Source of the DNA: CAZLQR01 sp964404095
Lineage (GTDB): Bacteria; Patescibacteriota; Microgenomatia; UBA1406; GWC2-37-13
Length of the DNA stretch: 21,903 nt
Direction of reading: 5' to 3'
Assembly: GCA_964404095.1 (NCBI GenBank)
Contig: CAYOIN010000019.1
Coordinates: forward strand, 1-21,903
The notes beneath the pieces were generated by a model. It ran no database searches and was not told where the DNA came from. It worked only from the letters and a program-made list of their open reading frames with translations. Positions 1 through 6,336 of this stretch are shown piece by piece (positions within the stretch are counted from its first letter, which is position 1; each line of letters begins with the position of its first letter). The position numbers and the translations under genes are program-made.

Positions 1-170
1 CCGCGAGATTTGTAGAATCCCGTGTAAGTGTCGGTATATTCAAAATCACCCTCGGTAAACCGGAGTGTCTTGAATCCTTCGGCGTCATATGCGGTTGATT
101 CAACGCCAGATGAGGCGTAGGTTGCACGGCTCGCCTTCTGGATAAATGCAACGAGTTCTGGTGTATTCAT
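1..170 (-). CDS. DUF5680-like protein, N-terminal part only
   Basis: Reading the minus strand from the ATG at 170-168 gives an open frame of 56 codons that runs off the window edge. It starts MNTPELVAFIQKASRATYAS and continues with an EGDFEYTDTYTGFYKS stretch. The A(K/S)RATYAS motif followed by (E)GDFxYxDxYxG is how I recall the start of DUF5680 domains, which are small proteins of unknown function sometimes linked to XRE regulators. The assignment is from memory and the C-terminal half is not in the window. It follows the BI-1 gene by 29 nt on the same strand and may be co-transcribed. A short AAAG/CTTT hairpin lies in that gap, too weak to call a terminator. Confidence 0.6.
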   Translation of the reverse strand, partial: MNTPELVAFIQKASRATYASSGVESTAYDAEGFKTLRFTEGDFEYTDTYTGFYKSR

Positions 171-199
171 TGTTTACGTACTAAAAGCGCCCTTTCAGC

Positions 200-889
200 T
201 CACCTCCGTTTACCAAAGAGCTTTAATAAATCAAAAAAGAGATTTATAAAATCGAGATAGAGTCGCAAGGCGCCCATAATCGACTCCTTATGGTCTTCAG
301 GAGTACCTTCATTCCCAATAATATTGGTCTCCTTAATTTTCTGAACATCGTACGCGGTGAGTCCGGTAAAGACAACAACGCCAGAGATCGAGACGATATA
401 GTCGACGACAGAGTTCTGGAGGAACAGATTCACGACTGTTGCAAGAATAATGCCGATAAGCCCCATGGTGAGCAGCCGGCCAGCATCGGTGAGATCTCGC
501 TTTGTGAGGAAGCCATACACACTCATCACTCCGAACATTCCGGCAGCAATGAAGAAGACCATCACAATCGAGTCGAGCGTAAACAGCAAAAAAATTAGTG
601 AGAGCGTGAGGCCTGTGATGAAGCAGTACAGTATAAAGATGAGAGTTGCAGAAAGTGCAGAGAGTTTTCTTATAAAGGCAGATATGCTGAGTACAATCGC
701 AAGTTCACTGATGAGTAATGAGTAGAACAGTACGTTGTTGAAGATAATAGCTTGGTAGAAGACGGGGTTTTGAGCGACGATAAATGCTGTCAGACCGGAA
801 ATTGACAGACCGAGAAACATCCAAGCATATACTTTCTGAAGGAACGACATAGTTTCCGTGACCGTCGCATGTGAATCAAGTTGAGCCAT
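200..889 (-). CDS. Bax inhibitor-1 (BI-1/YccA) family membrane protein
   Basis: A 229-residue integral membrane protein with about seven hydrophobic segments, the usual size for bacterial BI-1 proteins. The tail LYLDFINLFFDLLKLFG is the family hallmark: an acidic residue in a short last helix before a basic end. Family members (YccA, YetJ, TMBIM) act in the inner membrane; YetJ is a pH-dependent calcium leak and YccA modulates FtsH. Which role applies here cannot be told from sequence. The ATG at 889 is preceded by an extended -10 box (898-906) with 8 nt between, so the gene probably has its own promoter rather than reading through from msrA, which ends 59 nt upstream. The start is well supported. 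Confidence 0.9.
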   Translation of the reverse strand: MAQLDSHATVTETMSFLQKVYAWMFLGLSISGLTAFIVAQNPVFYQAIIFNNVLFYSLLISELAIVLSISAFIRKLSALSATLIFILYCFITGLTLSLIFLLFTLDSIVMVFFIAAGMFGVMSVYGFLTKRDLTDAGRLLTMGLIGIILATVVNLFLQNSVVDYIVSISGVVVFTGLTAYDVQKIKETNIIGNEGTPEDHKESIMGALRLYLDFINLFFDLLKLFGKRR

Positions 890-897
890 ATGTAATG

Positions 898-925
898 ATC
901 ATAGCATGTTTATGCGCACAGGCAA
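898..925 (-). promoter_or_regulatory. Predicted promoter of the BI-1 gene
   Basis: On the minus strand a TTGCCT -35 (925-920), a 16-nt spacer and a TATGAT -10 (903-898) preceded by TGC (extended -10) lie just before the ATG at 889, with 8 nt between the -10 and the start. The predicted transcript would start about two bases before the ATG. Confidence 0.55.
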
Positions 926-948
926 ATTCAGATCCTGGGTTGCTATCG

Positions 949-1434
949 TCAGAGATAACTCTCAGTATATATCCGATGACACGTATATCCTGCAGGATTT
1001 TTGAGAAGATAATCTTGGTGGTATTCTTCGGCTGGATAGAAGGACTGGAGTGGTTCGAGCGTCGTCACAACCGGATCTTTCCATCGACCTGATCTATTTA
1101 CTCGGTCGATGAATTGCTTTGCTTCCTGCTTTTCTTCGGCGGTTGCATAAAAGATTGCCGATCGATAGGAGTCGCCAACATCGTTCCCCTGTCGGTTGAG
1201 TGTGGTCGGATTGTGGACACGAAAGAAGAAGTCGAAGATCTGCGCGACTGTGGTCTTGTCAGGATCGTACTCAATCTCGACTGCCTCTGCATGACCTCGA
1301 TGACTTTCGTAGGTGGGATTCTCAACAACTCCCCCGGTGTATCCTACGGTTGTATTGATGATCCCGGGTTGTTTGCGAATGAGATCTTCCAAACCCCAGA
1401 AACAACCCCCTGCCAGTACGATTTTTTGCGTCAT
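949..1434 (-). CDS. msrA: Peptide-methionine (S)-S-oxide reductase
   Basis: A 161-residue MsrA that reduces the S-epimer of methionine sulfoxide in damaged proteins. The signature GGCFWGLED is at residues 9-17 with catalytic Cys11. GYTGG, NPTYESHRGHAEAV and YHQDYL follow in the usual order. The NPTYESHRGHAEAV version lacks the VCxGxTGH form of many bacterial enzymes but matches another known MsrA subtype. Cys152 near the C-terminus (GYTCHR) is the likely resolving cysteine. The frame is open further upstream, but the true start is the ATG at 1434: it sits directly before the conserved MTQKIVLAGGCFW, has an AAGGA ribosome site five bases upstream, and overlaps the msrB stop as ATGA, so the two genes are translationally coupled. 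Confidence 0.95.
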   Translation of the reverse strand: MTQKIVLAGGCFWGLEDLIRKQPGIINTTVGYTGGVVENPTYESHRGHAEAVEIEYDPDKTTVAQIFDFFFRVHNPTTLNRQGNDVGDSYRSAIFYATAEEKQEAKQFIDRVNRSGRWKDPVVTTLEPLQSFYPAEEYHQDYLLKNPAGYTCHRIYTESYL

Positions 1435-1796
1435 GATGTTCCTTCTATTGGGACAAATTTCAACGAGATCGAGTTTACGCAGTGACGTACATTCTTTTCG
1501 GTAAGATGCTCGCCGGTGAAGACATGTCCCAGATGACCACCACATTTTGTACAGGTAATCTCGGTACGCTCACCATCCGCATCCACGCTCCGATGCACTG
1601 CTCCGGAGATCTCACTATCGAATGCTGGCCATCCGCAGTCTGATCGAAATTTATCCTTCGAGCGATAGAGTGGTGCATTACACTGCCGACAGACATAGGT
1701 CCCGGCATCCACAGTGTCGACATACTCACCGGTGAACGGAGCTTCGGTACCTTTATGGAGAATTACGCGCTGTTCCTCGGGGTTAAGGGTGTTCAT
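1431..1796 (-). CDS. msrB: Peptide-methionine (R)-S-oxide reductase
   Basis: A 121-residue single-domain MsrB that reduces the R-epimer of methionine sulfoxide, the stereochemical partner of MsrA just downstream. Two CxxC pairs (Cys36/Cys39 and Cys82/Cys85) match the structural zinc site. Cys106 in RHCVNS is the catalytic nucleophile, and Cys54 in DCGWPAF is the likely resolving cysteine. The reading frame is open up to 1904, but that extension runs through tRNA-Ser and is not part of the protein. The ATG at 1796 begins MNTLNPEEQR, the normal MsrB start, 40 nt after the tRNA. A TATTAT box lies only two bases before the ATG, too close for a standard promoter, so read-through from the tRNA-Ser promoter is also possible. 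Confidence 0.95.
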   Translation of the reverse strand: MNTLNPEEQRVILHKGTEAPFTGEYVDTVDAGTYVCRQCNAPLYRSKDKFRSDCGWPAFDSEISGAVHRSVDADGERTEITCTKCGGHLGHVFTGEHLTEKNVRHCVNSISLKFVPIEGTS

Positions 1797-1836
1797 AGAT
1801 AATACCGTGATGGCGCGTGCATCATTTAGAGTTCGT

Positions 1837-1926
1837 TGGCGGAGAGAGCGGGATTCGAACCCGCGAAGAGCTTTCGCCCTTACACGCTTTCCAAGCGTGC
1901 GCACTCGGCCACTATGCGACCTCTCC
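1837..1926 (-). tRNA. tRNA-Ser(GGA)
   Basis: The minus strand folds as a class II tRNA: acceptor GGAGAGG pairs with TCTCTCC (one G-U), the anticodon stem CACGC/GCGTG encloses loop TTGGAAA with anticodon GGA (1890-1892), there is a long variable arm, and the T arm is GCGGG-TTCGAAT-CCCGC. The discriminator is G at 1840 and the CCA tail is encoded (1839-1837). The gene is followed 40 nt later by msrB on the same strand. Confidence 0.95.
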
Positions 1927-1934
1927 AGTACTGC

Positions 1935-1943
1935 ATTATATCA
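1935..1943 (-). promoter_or_regulatory. Extended -10 box of tRNA-Ser
   Basis: TGATATAAT on the minus strand, an extended -10, ends 8 nt before the first base of the tRNA. No convincing -35 is seen. tRNA-Leu has the identical nonamer at the same distance. Confidence 0.55.
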
Positions 1944-1945
1944 GC

Positions 1946-1974
1946 TTTACAGCCTCCGTCGGGGGGCGTATACT
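1946..1974 (+). promoter_or_regulatory. Predicted promoter of the 4-TM cysteine protein
   Basis: TTTACA (1946-1951), a 17-nt spacer and TATACT (1969-1974) form a near-consensus sigma70-type promoter. Nine bases separate the -10 from the ATG at 1984, so the leader would be about three bases. It lies within 57 bp of intergenic DNA shared with the divergent tRNA-Ser promoter. Confidence 0.55.
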
Positions 1975-1983
1975 CTAATCCAT

Positions 1984-2385
1984 ATGAAAAAAAATCTGAT
2001 GTTTCTCTTCTCGCTCGGTGGTCTTCTGTTCTCCGGTTACCTCAGCTATCAAAAGTTCGTCTATGATGTTTGCGCGTTGAATGAGTGTCCTCGATTTCTG
2101 GGATATCCAGCATGCTACTATGGCTTTGCGATGTATGTCGCCCTCTTCATTTCATCATTGCTCTACGTATTTGCGAATAAGCAGACACTTCATGTCGTGA
2201 AGACGGTTGCAATAATGGGGCTCCTGTTCTCGGGCTACTTTACGGTGCTGGAGATGCCTAAGCTTTTTTCCCAGGGGCTTTCAGCGTACGTCATGGGACT
2301 CCCAAGCTGTGCCTATGGACTCATGTTCTACGCGGTTATACTCGCCTGCGCGGTGGGGATGAAGTCCGATCAGTCAGCTACTTAA
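1984..2385 (+). CDS. 4-TM cysteine-containing membrane protein with internal duplication
   Basis: A 133-residue protein with four hydrophobic segments. The two halves resemble each other: GLLFSGYLSYQKF (14-25 region) followed by GYPACYYGFAMY (40-51), and GLLFSGYFTVLEM (79-91) followed by GLPSCAYGLMFY (105-116). Each half therefore carries GLLFSGY, a loop, then G(Y/L)P(A/S)C(Y/A)YG. Cys30 and Cys35 lie in the first loop, with Cys44 and Cys109 in the repeated motif. The layout recalls the loop cysteines and GIP-type motif of VKOR-like thiol oxidoreductases, but the VKOR CxxC in the last helix is absent, so this is only a possibility. The frame is open upstream through the tRNA. The ATG at 1984 is chosen for its hydrophobic N-terminus and the promoter nine bases upstream. 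The 3' end overlaps the convergent hydrolase gene by 8 nt. Confidence 0.8.
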   Translation: MKKNLMFLFSLGGLLFSGYLSYQKFVYDVCALNECPRFLGYPACYYGFAMYVALFISSLLYVFANKQTLHVVKTVAIMGLLFSGYFTVLEMPKLFSQGLSAYVMGLPSCAYGLMFYAVILACAVGMKSDQSAT

Positions 2386-3424
2386 GATAACGATCAAAAA
2401 ATGCGACCGATCGCTGAAGTGCGGTTGAGAAATTTTGACTCACATTATGATCGTCTCCTTCGTAGAGGTAGAGTTCATGGAGCTTATTCTCCTCCGTAAG
2501 TTTCGCCGCATACGCTTCACTGAGCTGATAGGTTACGGTTTCGTCGCCTCGGGTGTGATGAAGTTGGACCGGTGCGGTTTGATAGCGAAGGTATGATGTC
2601 GGGTCGATTGCATTCCAGAACTCTGGGTTGGTCTCAGGTGTTCCGTGAAGCTGTGAAAAGCGACTTCGGGTCATTCGCCATTGTTGCTGCTGTTGGAGCG
2701 ATGCTTCGTTTGTCGTTCGTCGCCGATTAAACCAGAGTGAGTACATGTCGCGGTATGAGCCTACAACGCCACCCCAGATCACCGCAGCTTTTATGTCTGG
2801 GCTGAGAACCAGTGCCCGTTGGGTAATATTTCCACCGAGTGAGTGTCCCCACATGCCGATTCGATTTGGATCAGCTTCTGGATATTTCTTCATTGCTCCG
2901 ATGGCATTGAGGACATCGACGGTGTAGGCAGGTGAAAAATACGCACCCTCCGGTTTTCCTTCGGACGATCCATGACCGCGATAGTCAGGCTTGAGAACCA
3001 CATAGCCTTGATTCGCAAACCCATTCACGTACGCGACATACCGCTCATTGGTGCGATATTCGGTGGGTGGAATGTAGCCGTGGTTGAAGATGATAACCGG
3101 CCATCCCTGTGCAGGCCGCTCACCCACTGGAACGGTGAGTAATGCATAGATTCTCAGCCCTTCAGAGCGGTATGAAACGATATATTCAGTGTGAGCTCCG
3201 CTTCTGCCGAGCTCCTGTTCGACAACGAGCTGTGATCCTGGGTAGGATACTGAACGCATACGCTCGATCGAGAGCGGATCGGTGTTCATGGACCGAGAAG
3301 CAGTAGATTTATGGATAAGTTTGGGAGAGTATTGTGTCACCTTTCGTGTAATAAAGGACCAGTTCAACACCACAGTCGATCCTAATACAGCGACGATCAT
3401 AAGTAGAACCGGTCTAAATTTCAT
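2378..3424 (-). CDS. Membrane-anchored alpha/beta hydrolase, S9/prolyl-oligopeptidase-like
   Basis: A 348-residue protein with an N-terminal hydrophobic anchor (about residues 5-22) and an extracytoplasmic alpha/beta-hydrolase domain. The oxyanion-side motif FNHGY is at 113-117 and PDYRGHGSS at 146-154. The nucleophile elbow GHSLG places Ser195, the acid is probably Asp294 (TRGDE), and His326 (GDDHN) completes the triad. The fold and spacing fit S9-type peptidases or esterases; the substrate cannot be told. The start is odd: the ATG at 3424 lies one base after the tRNA-Leu discriminator, leaving no room for a ribosome site or a separate promoter. Met46 could be an alternative start but would lose the anchor. 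It has a run of five glutamines at 244-248. Confidence 0.85.
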   Translation of the reverse strand: MKFRPVLLMIVAVLGSTVVLNWSFITRKVTQYSPKLIHKSTASRSMNTDPLSIERMRSVSYPGSQLVVEQELGRSGAHTEYIVSYRSEGLRIYALLTVPVGERPAQGWPVIIFNHGYIPPTEYRTNERYVAYVNGFANQGYVVLKPDYRGHGSSEGKPEGAYFSPAYTVDVLNAIGAMKKYPEADPNRIGMWGHSLGGNITQRALVLSPDIKAAVIWGGVVGSYRDMYSLWFNRRRTTNEASLQQQQQWRMTRSRFSQLHGTPETNPEFWNAIDPTSYLRYQTAPVQLHHTRGDETVTYQLSEAYAAKLTEENKLHELYLYEGDDHNVSQNFSTALQRSVAFFDRYLK

Positions 3425-3425
3425 G

Positions 3426-3509
3426 TGGGCGAGAGAGGACTCGAACCTCCACGCTTTTTACGGCACAGGTTCCTAAAACCTGCGTGTATACCAGTTTCAC
3501 CACTCGCCC
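3426..3509 (-). tRNA. tRNA-Leu(TAG)
   Basis: The minus strand forms a class II tRNA: acceptor GGGCGAG/CTCGCCC, anticodon stem CAGGT/ACCTG around loop TTTAGGA giving anticodon TAG, a long variable arm, and T arm GGAGG-TTCGAGT-CCTCT. The discriminator is A at 3426. CCA is not encoded: the next bases are C and then the ATG of the hydrolase gene, so the tail must be added after transcription, unlike the other two tRNAs here. Confidence 0.95.
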
Positions 3510-3517
3510 AATATCTA

Positions 3518-3526
3518 ATTATATCA
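3518..3526 (-). promoter_or_regulatory. Extended -10 box of tRNA-Leu
   Basis: TGATATAAT on the minus strand ends 8 nt before the tRNA 5' end, the same box and distance as at tRNA-Ser. No clear -35 is present. The transcript probably also carries the hydrolase message. Confidence 0.55.
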
Positions 3527-3637
3527 TGGTGCTATGGGGCGTTCTCACGCACTCTCTATAGTTTTGGCGACGAGGTAGTTGGAGTTAAAAATACATCTCA
3601 CTAAAAGCGTTTTACACACCTCGATCCATTCGCATAA

Positions 3638-4150
3638 CTAGCGCTTTTTAATCTGTGGATTTTTTGGGATGTGAAAGAATCCACTTATGGCAAATACGCA
3701 GAATGCTATAAATGCAACAATAGAGATGATTACTGACGCTGTTTCGATCGAGCTCACTAGATGAGTGGTGGCACTGATGGGTGGGAAGTTCAATATCTGG
3801 AACCTACCGCTATTAGAGTCCGTTTGAATAAATGTAAATGCTGACCCACCAGAAGTATCATCAAGGCCGATAGTAGTTACGGCGTGTAGTATTGCCGAGA
3901 TGTTTACTCGCCACGCGTACTTTTCCCGTAGCTCAAGATTGGATTTTGTTGCCAATCCCCAGACAATCATCCAGAGTAGATAGATCGGGAGCACGACAAA
4001 AAGGAGGCTCAGTATCGCCCAACCTTTGGATGCCGAAAGGAGAACGAAAAGGATCGCATAGCCTACTTGGTTTGGAGCGTAAACTTTTCTAGTGAACGCG
4101 ATATAAAGCAATACTGCGGAGATGCGCCATAGCGGTTGGAGGTACGACAT
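3638..4150 (-). CDS. Hypothetical membrane protein, 170 aa
   Basis: I do not recognise this protein. It has hydrophobic segments at about residues 8-20, 28-42, 44-67 and 134-160. A soluble section (about 70-130), probably on one side of the membrane, contains REKYAWRVN and a glycine/serine-rich DDTSGGSAF patch. The tail is basic (NPQIKKR). It stands alone: 128 bp lie downstream before tRNA-Leu and 214 bp lie upstream. Its promoter is the best in the window (consensus -35), which supports the ATG at 4150 and active expression. The surrounding DNA looks more AT-rich than its neighbours, which could hint at acquisition, but nothing mobile is visible. Confidence 0.75.
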   Translation of the reverse strand: MSYLQPLWRISAVLLYIAFTRKVYAPNQVGYAILFVLLSASKGWAILSLLFVVLPIYLLWMIVWGLATKSNLELREKYAWRVNISAILHAVTTIGLDDTSGGSAFTFIQTDSNSGRFQILNFPPISATTHLVSSIETASVIISIVAFIAFCVFAISGFFHIPKNPQIKKR

Positions 4151-4364
4151 AGATTCATCTTAGCTCTGATTGTCGACCATGTCAACATATGACTTCTATT
4201 GGTTTGCAGTAAATGGATGTTTCTCTGGTGAAAGTCAGACATAAAAAACGCGATCGCAGCATAGAATTAATTAGCAGACTAGTGTGGTATCTGCTAGCGC
4301 TATGGGAAGGTAGTTTTGGAGCGTCATAACAATCCAAATACACATTTCCAACCTTCAGTACTGG
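4151..4364. other. Intergenic spacer with a small inverted repeat
   Basis: Beyond the promoter at 4157-4185 the spacer holds a perfect 7-bp inverted repeat, TAGCAGA (4272-4278) and TCTGCTA (4290-4296), with an 11-base loop. It lies about 70-90 bp past the glycosidase stop in the direction of transcription and has no tight U-run, so a terminator role is uncertain. A GCGATCGC palindrome and a run of six A/T follow at about 4245-4256. Confidence 0.4.
4157..4185 (-). promoter_or_regulatory. Strong predicted promoter of the 170-aa membrane protein
   Basis: On the minus strand a perfect TTGACA (4185-4180), exactly 17 nt, then TAAGAT (4162-4157). Six bases follow before the ATG at 4150, which puts the expected +1 on the A of the start codon. 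Confidence 0.7.
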
Positions 4365-5516
4365 CTATTTTGAGACCAATAAAATACCAAATGGTGTGCT
4401 ACGACCTGGTCCTACCACATACCTACCACCTGACCACAGTGCGGTCGATCCTCCACTATCTAAGTTGAGTGCGTACTCAAGTCCGAGCGCCTTCAAAACG
4501 CGTGCGACCTCAGCCACATTCGCATTATGTACTACGCCAATGTAGACCGTGCTTCCCTTGGTTCCGATGAAGCTACGTGATCCTTTTCCAGCGCGCTTTA
4601 CCTCATCATCGCCACCATAGACCACATTCCCACCAGATAACAGCATTGGTTGGCTCGCAATCACGGAGTCAACACCGGTGTCCCTCCCCCACTCCAGCGA
4701 CTGACCGACAAACCGAGCGGAACTTCCGGAGAAGATCACCGCGGGGACGGTACTGTACACGTTATTGTCCGAGTTGAAGTAGGTTTTATTCTTGTTCATC
4801 AGGAGCGTATCGAAGGAGTTCGTCTTCCCAGCACAGCTTGGGTAGCTTGAAGGGCAGAAATACGGCCCATTAATGCCCGCAAACGCGCCGCTCCGGCCTG
4901 CAAAAGTGCCGAGCGCCTCTACGGGGCAGTCGTTACCGCAGGTTCCGTCTGATGCGGTATCCACGATGACTCGAGTGCTGTTGAGATCTGCGGCGACGAT
5001 ATCCACGAGGAATGTTCCAACTTCGCTTGATACACTCTGTCTGCTATACCCCGCACCCGGCGGTGTGTTGCTTGAAGGAACATTTGCTGGAATCTGGAAG
5101 GCTGCGGCGATCTCCGCATTTTTGGTGTCTATCGTTTTTTGTAGCTTCGCAAGCTGCGCCGAAGCACTGGTGTAGTCCTTGTCCGAGAGAGACCGAAGAA
5201 TGTGTGCGAACTCTGATTCGAGATCGGAGATCTTCGCGTTCTTTTCACGCAGTTTGAGGAGGTTTTCGTAGACCGAGACCGCATCTTTGTAGGTCGTCTG
5301 AATGTTCTTTACCTCCTCCTCGAGTCGATCATTCCGTACCTTCTGATCCACCTTCTTGAGTGTGTCGTAGTCCTTCTGCACCTTCTTGAGCTGCTTGGTC
5401 GTTTCGGCACGACCTTGGATCTGGAGATACATCGTAGCCGCGAAGATCACTGCAAGCCCAATAATCGAGAGAAAAAGATACCGCGCGACATGGCGTGCTG
5501 CATGGTGAACAGACAT
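4365..5516 (-). CDS. Membrane-anchored coiled-coil phosphodiester glycosidase (NAGPA domain)
   Basis: A 383-residue protein with three parts: a short basic N-terminus and one transmembrane segment (about 13-32), a charged heptad-like coiled coil (about 35-138), and a C-terminal NAGPA/phosphodiester-glycosidase domain (about 160-383, PF09992 type). Domain marks are GINGPYF (214-220), SQPMLL (288-293) and NLDSGGSTALW (351-361), where family members usually have NLDGGGS. The domain cleaves GlcNAc-1-phosphodiester-type bonds, best known from mannose-6-phosphate uncovering enzyme and from bacterial wall or exopolysaccharide turnover. The catalytic part should face the cell exterior. Cys193, Cys197, Cys221 and Cys228 may form disulfides. 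An extended -10 (TGCTACACT, 5535-5527) lies ten bases before the ATG, so it is probably transcribed separately from the ABC operon upstream. Confidence 0.88.
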   Translation of the reverse strand: MSVHHAARHVARYLFLSIIGLAVIFAATMYLQIQGRAETTKQLKKVQKDYDTLKKVDQKVRNDRLEEEVKNIQTTYKDAVSVYENLLKLREKNAKISDLESEFAHILRSLSDKDYTSASAQLAKLQKTIDTKNAEIAAAFQIPANVPSSNTPPGAGYSRQSVSSEVGTFLVDIVAADLNSTRVIVDTASDGTCGNDCPVEALGTFAGRSGAFAGINGPYFCPSSYPSCAGKTNSFDTLLMNKNKTYFNSDNNVYSTVPAVIFSGSSARFVGQSLEWGRDTGVDSVIASQPMLLSGGNVVYGGDDEVKRAGKGSRSFIGTKGSTVYIGVVHNANVAEVARVLKALGLEYALNLDSGGSTALWSGGRYVVGPGRSTPFGILLVSK

Positions 5517-5543
5517 AGGTATCTACAGTGTAGCAGAGACCGA

Positions 5544-6335
5544 TCAGCTACTGGCGCTGGTGTAGTGTCGGAGCGCGTACTTCCAAAATATCCGCGAGAT
5601 CACAAACGTGACAAATGTCAGGAACGTAAGCTCGAGGGTGTCGTACCAGCTCGATCTGCCCAAAAGTAACTTTGCCGGTCCGGCGAGTACGATCACAAAG
5701 GGAGAGACGAGCACAAAGCCAACCTCACCAAGCTGTCGGAATACATTTCGCGGATATCGACCGAGCGAGCGCAAGGTATAGAAGAGCTCGTTGATATTGT
5801 CCATCTTTGGTGACCAGATCACAAAGGTATTGAGAATAAATACGAGCGAGTAAAGAAGGAGTACGGAACAGAACAGTCCATAGATAAAAAATAGTATGTT
5901 GAGCGGCGCAATCGGGATCTGGTATACAGAGATGATGACGAACGCCATGATCGAGCCAAGGATTGTGCGGAATCCGCTGTTGATACTTGCCGCATGGAGC
6001 GACTCATTGAGCTGGGCGTCAATTGGCTGGAGGAGAAAGAGATCAAAACGGCCGGTCGAGACAAAGTCAGAAAGTTGCCGAACTCCCTTTCCCAAAAACA
6101 GACTGAAGATACCGACAATGATATTGTAGATGCAGGACATGAGAATGAGCTCTCCCCTACTCCATCCATACGCAGATGGAACACGTAGCGTGACGAGGTA
6201 GATCGAAAAGATATTGAATAACGTCCAGACACCGGACGAGAAGATGGTGGTGATAACCGCATCCATGCGATATGCAAGAAAGTTATTGAGACTCATCTTG
6301 AACACTGTTCGATACCATCGTAGATAGCGTTTCAT
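5544..6335 (-). CDS. ABC-2 type permease (PF06182-like), second subunit
   Basis: A 263-residue polytopic protein with about six membrane segments. The stretch FVIWSPKMDNINELFYTLR, then GRYPRNVF, is typical of the ABC-2 family PF06182, in which two different permeases work with one ATPase as an exporter. The frame is open to 6368, but the ATG at 6335 is chosen because it begins MKRYLRWYRTVFKMSL and follows the preceding permease stop by one base. Starting at 6368 would overlap that gene by about 30 bp. It is the last gene of a three-gene unit transcribed ATPase-permease-permease. The cargo is unknown; relatives export drugs, lipids or unknown substrates. Confidence 0.85.
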   Translation of the reverse strand: MKRYLRWYRTVFKMSLNNFLAYRMDAVITTIFSSGVWTLFNIFSIYLVTLRVPSAYGWSRGELILMSCIYNIIVGIFSLFLGKGVRQLSDFVSTGRFDLFLLQPIDAQLNESLHAASINSGFRTILGSIMAFVIISVYQIPIAPLNILFFIYGLFCSVLLLYSLVFILNTFVIWSPKMDNINELFYTLRSLGRYPRNVFRQLGEVGFVLVSPFVIVLAGPAKLLLGRSSWYDTLELTFLTFVTFVISRIFWKYALRHYTSASS

Positions 6336-6336
6336 A

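Noticed and set aside
290..725. Plus-strand open frames opposite the BI-1 gene
   Set aside because: Their translations are low-complexity and unlike any family, and the minus-strand frame is clearly the gene. They are shadows.
1797..1904. N-terminal extension of MsrB with Arg-rich sequence
   Set aside because: The extension is the translated tRNA-Ser gene, and the conserved protein begins at 1796.
2684..2701. CAA/CAG-rich tract (five Gln in the hydrolase) as a microsatellite
   Set aside because: It is short, mixed in codon use, and in frame within a normal coding region.
4250..4257. GCGATCGC palindrome, the HIP1 motif of cyanobacteria
   Set aside because: I noticed only one copy of the full octamer, and nothing else points to a cyanobacterium. 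A single octamer is uninformative.
4272..4296. 7-bp inverted repeat as a terminator of the glycosidase gene
   Set aside because: The loop is 11 bases and no U-run follows directly. It is listed only as a repeat within the spacer.
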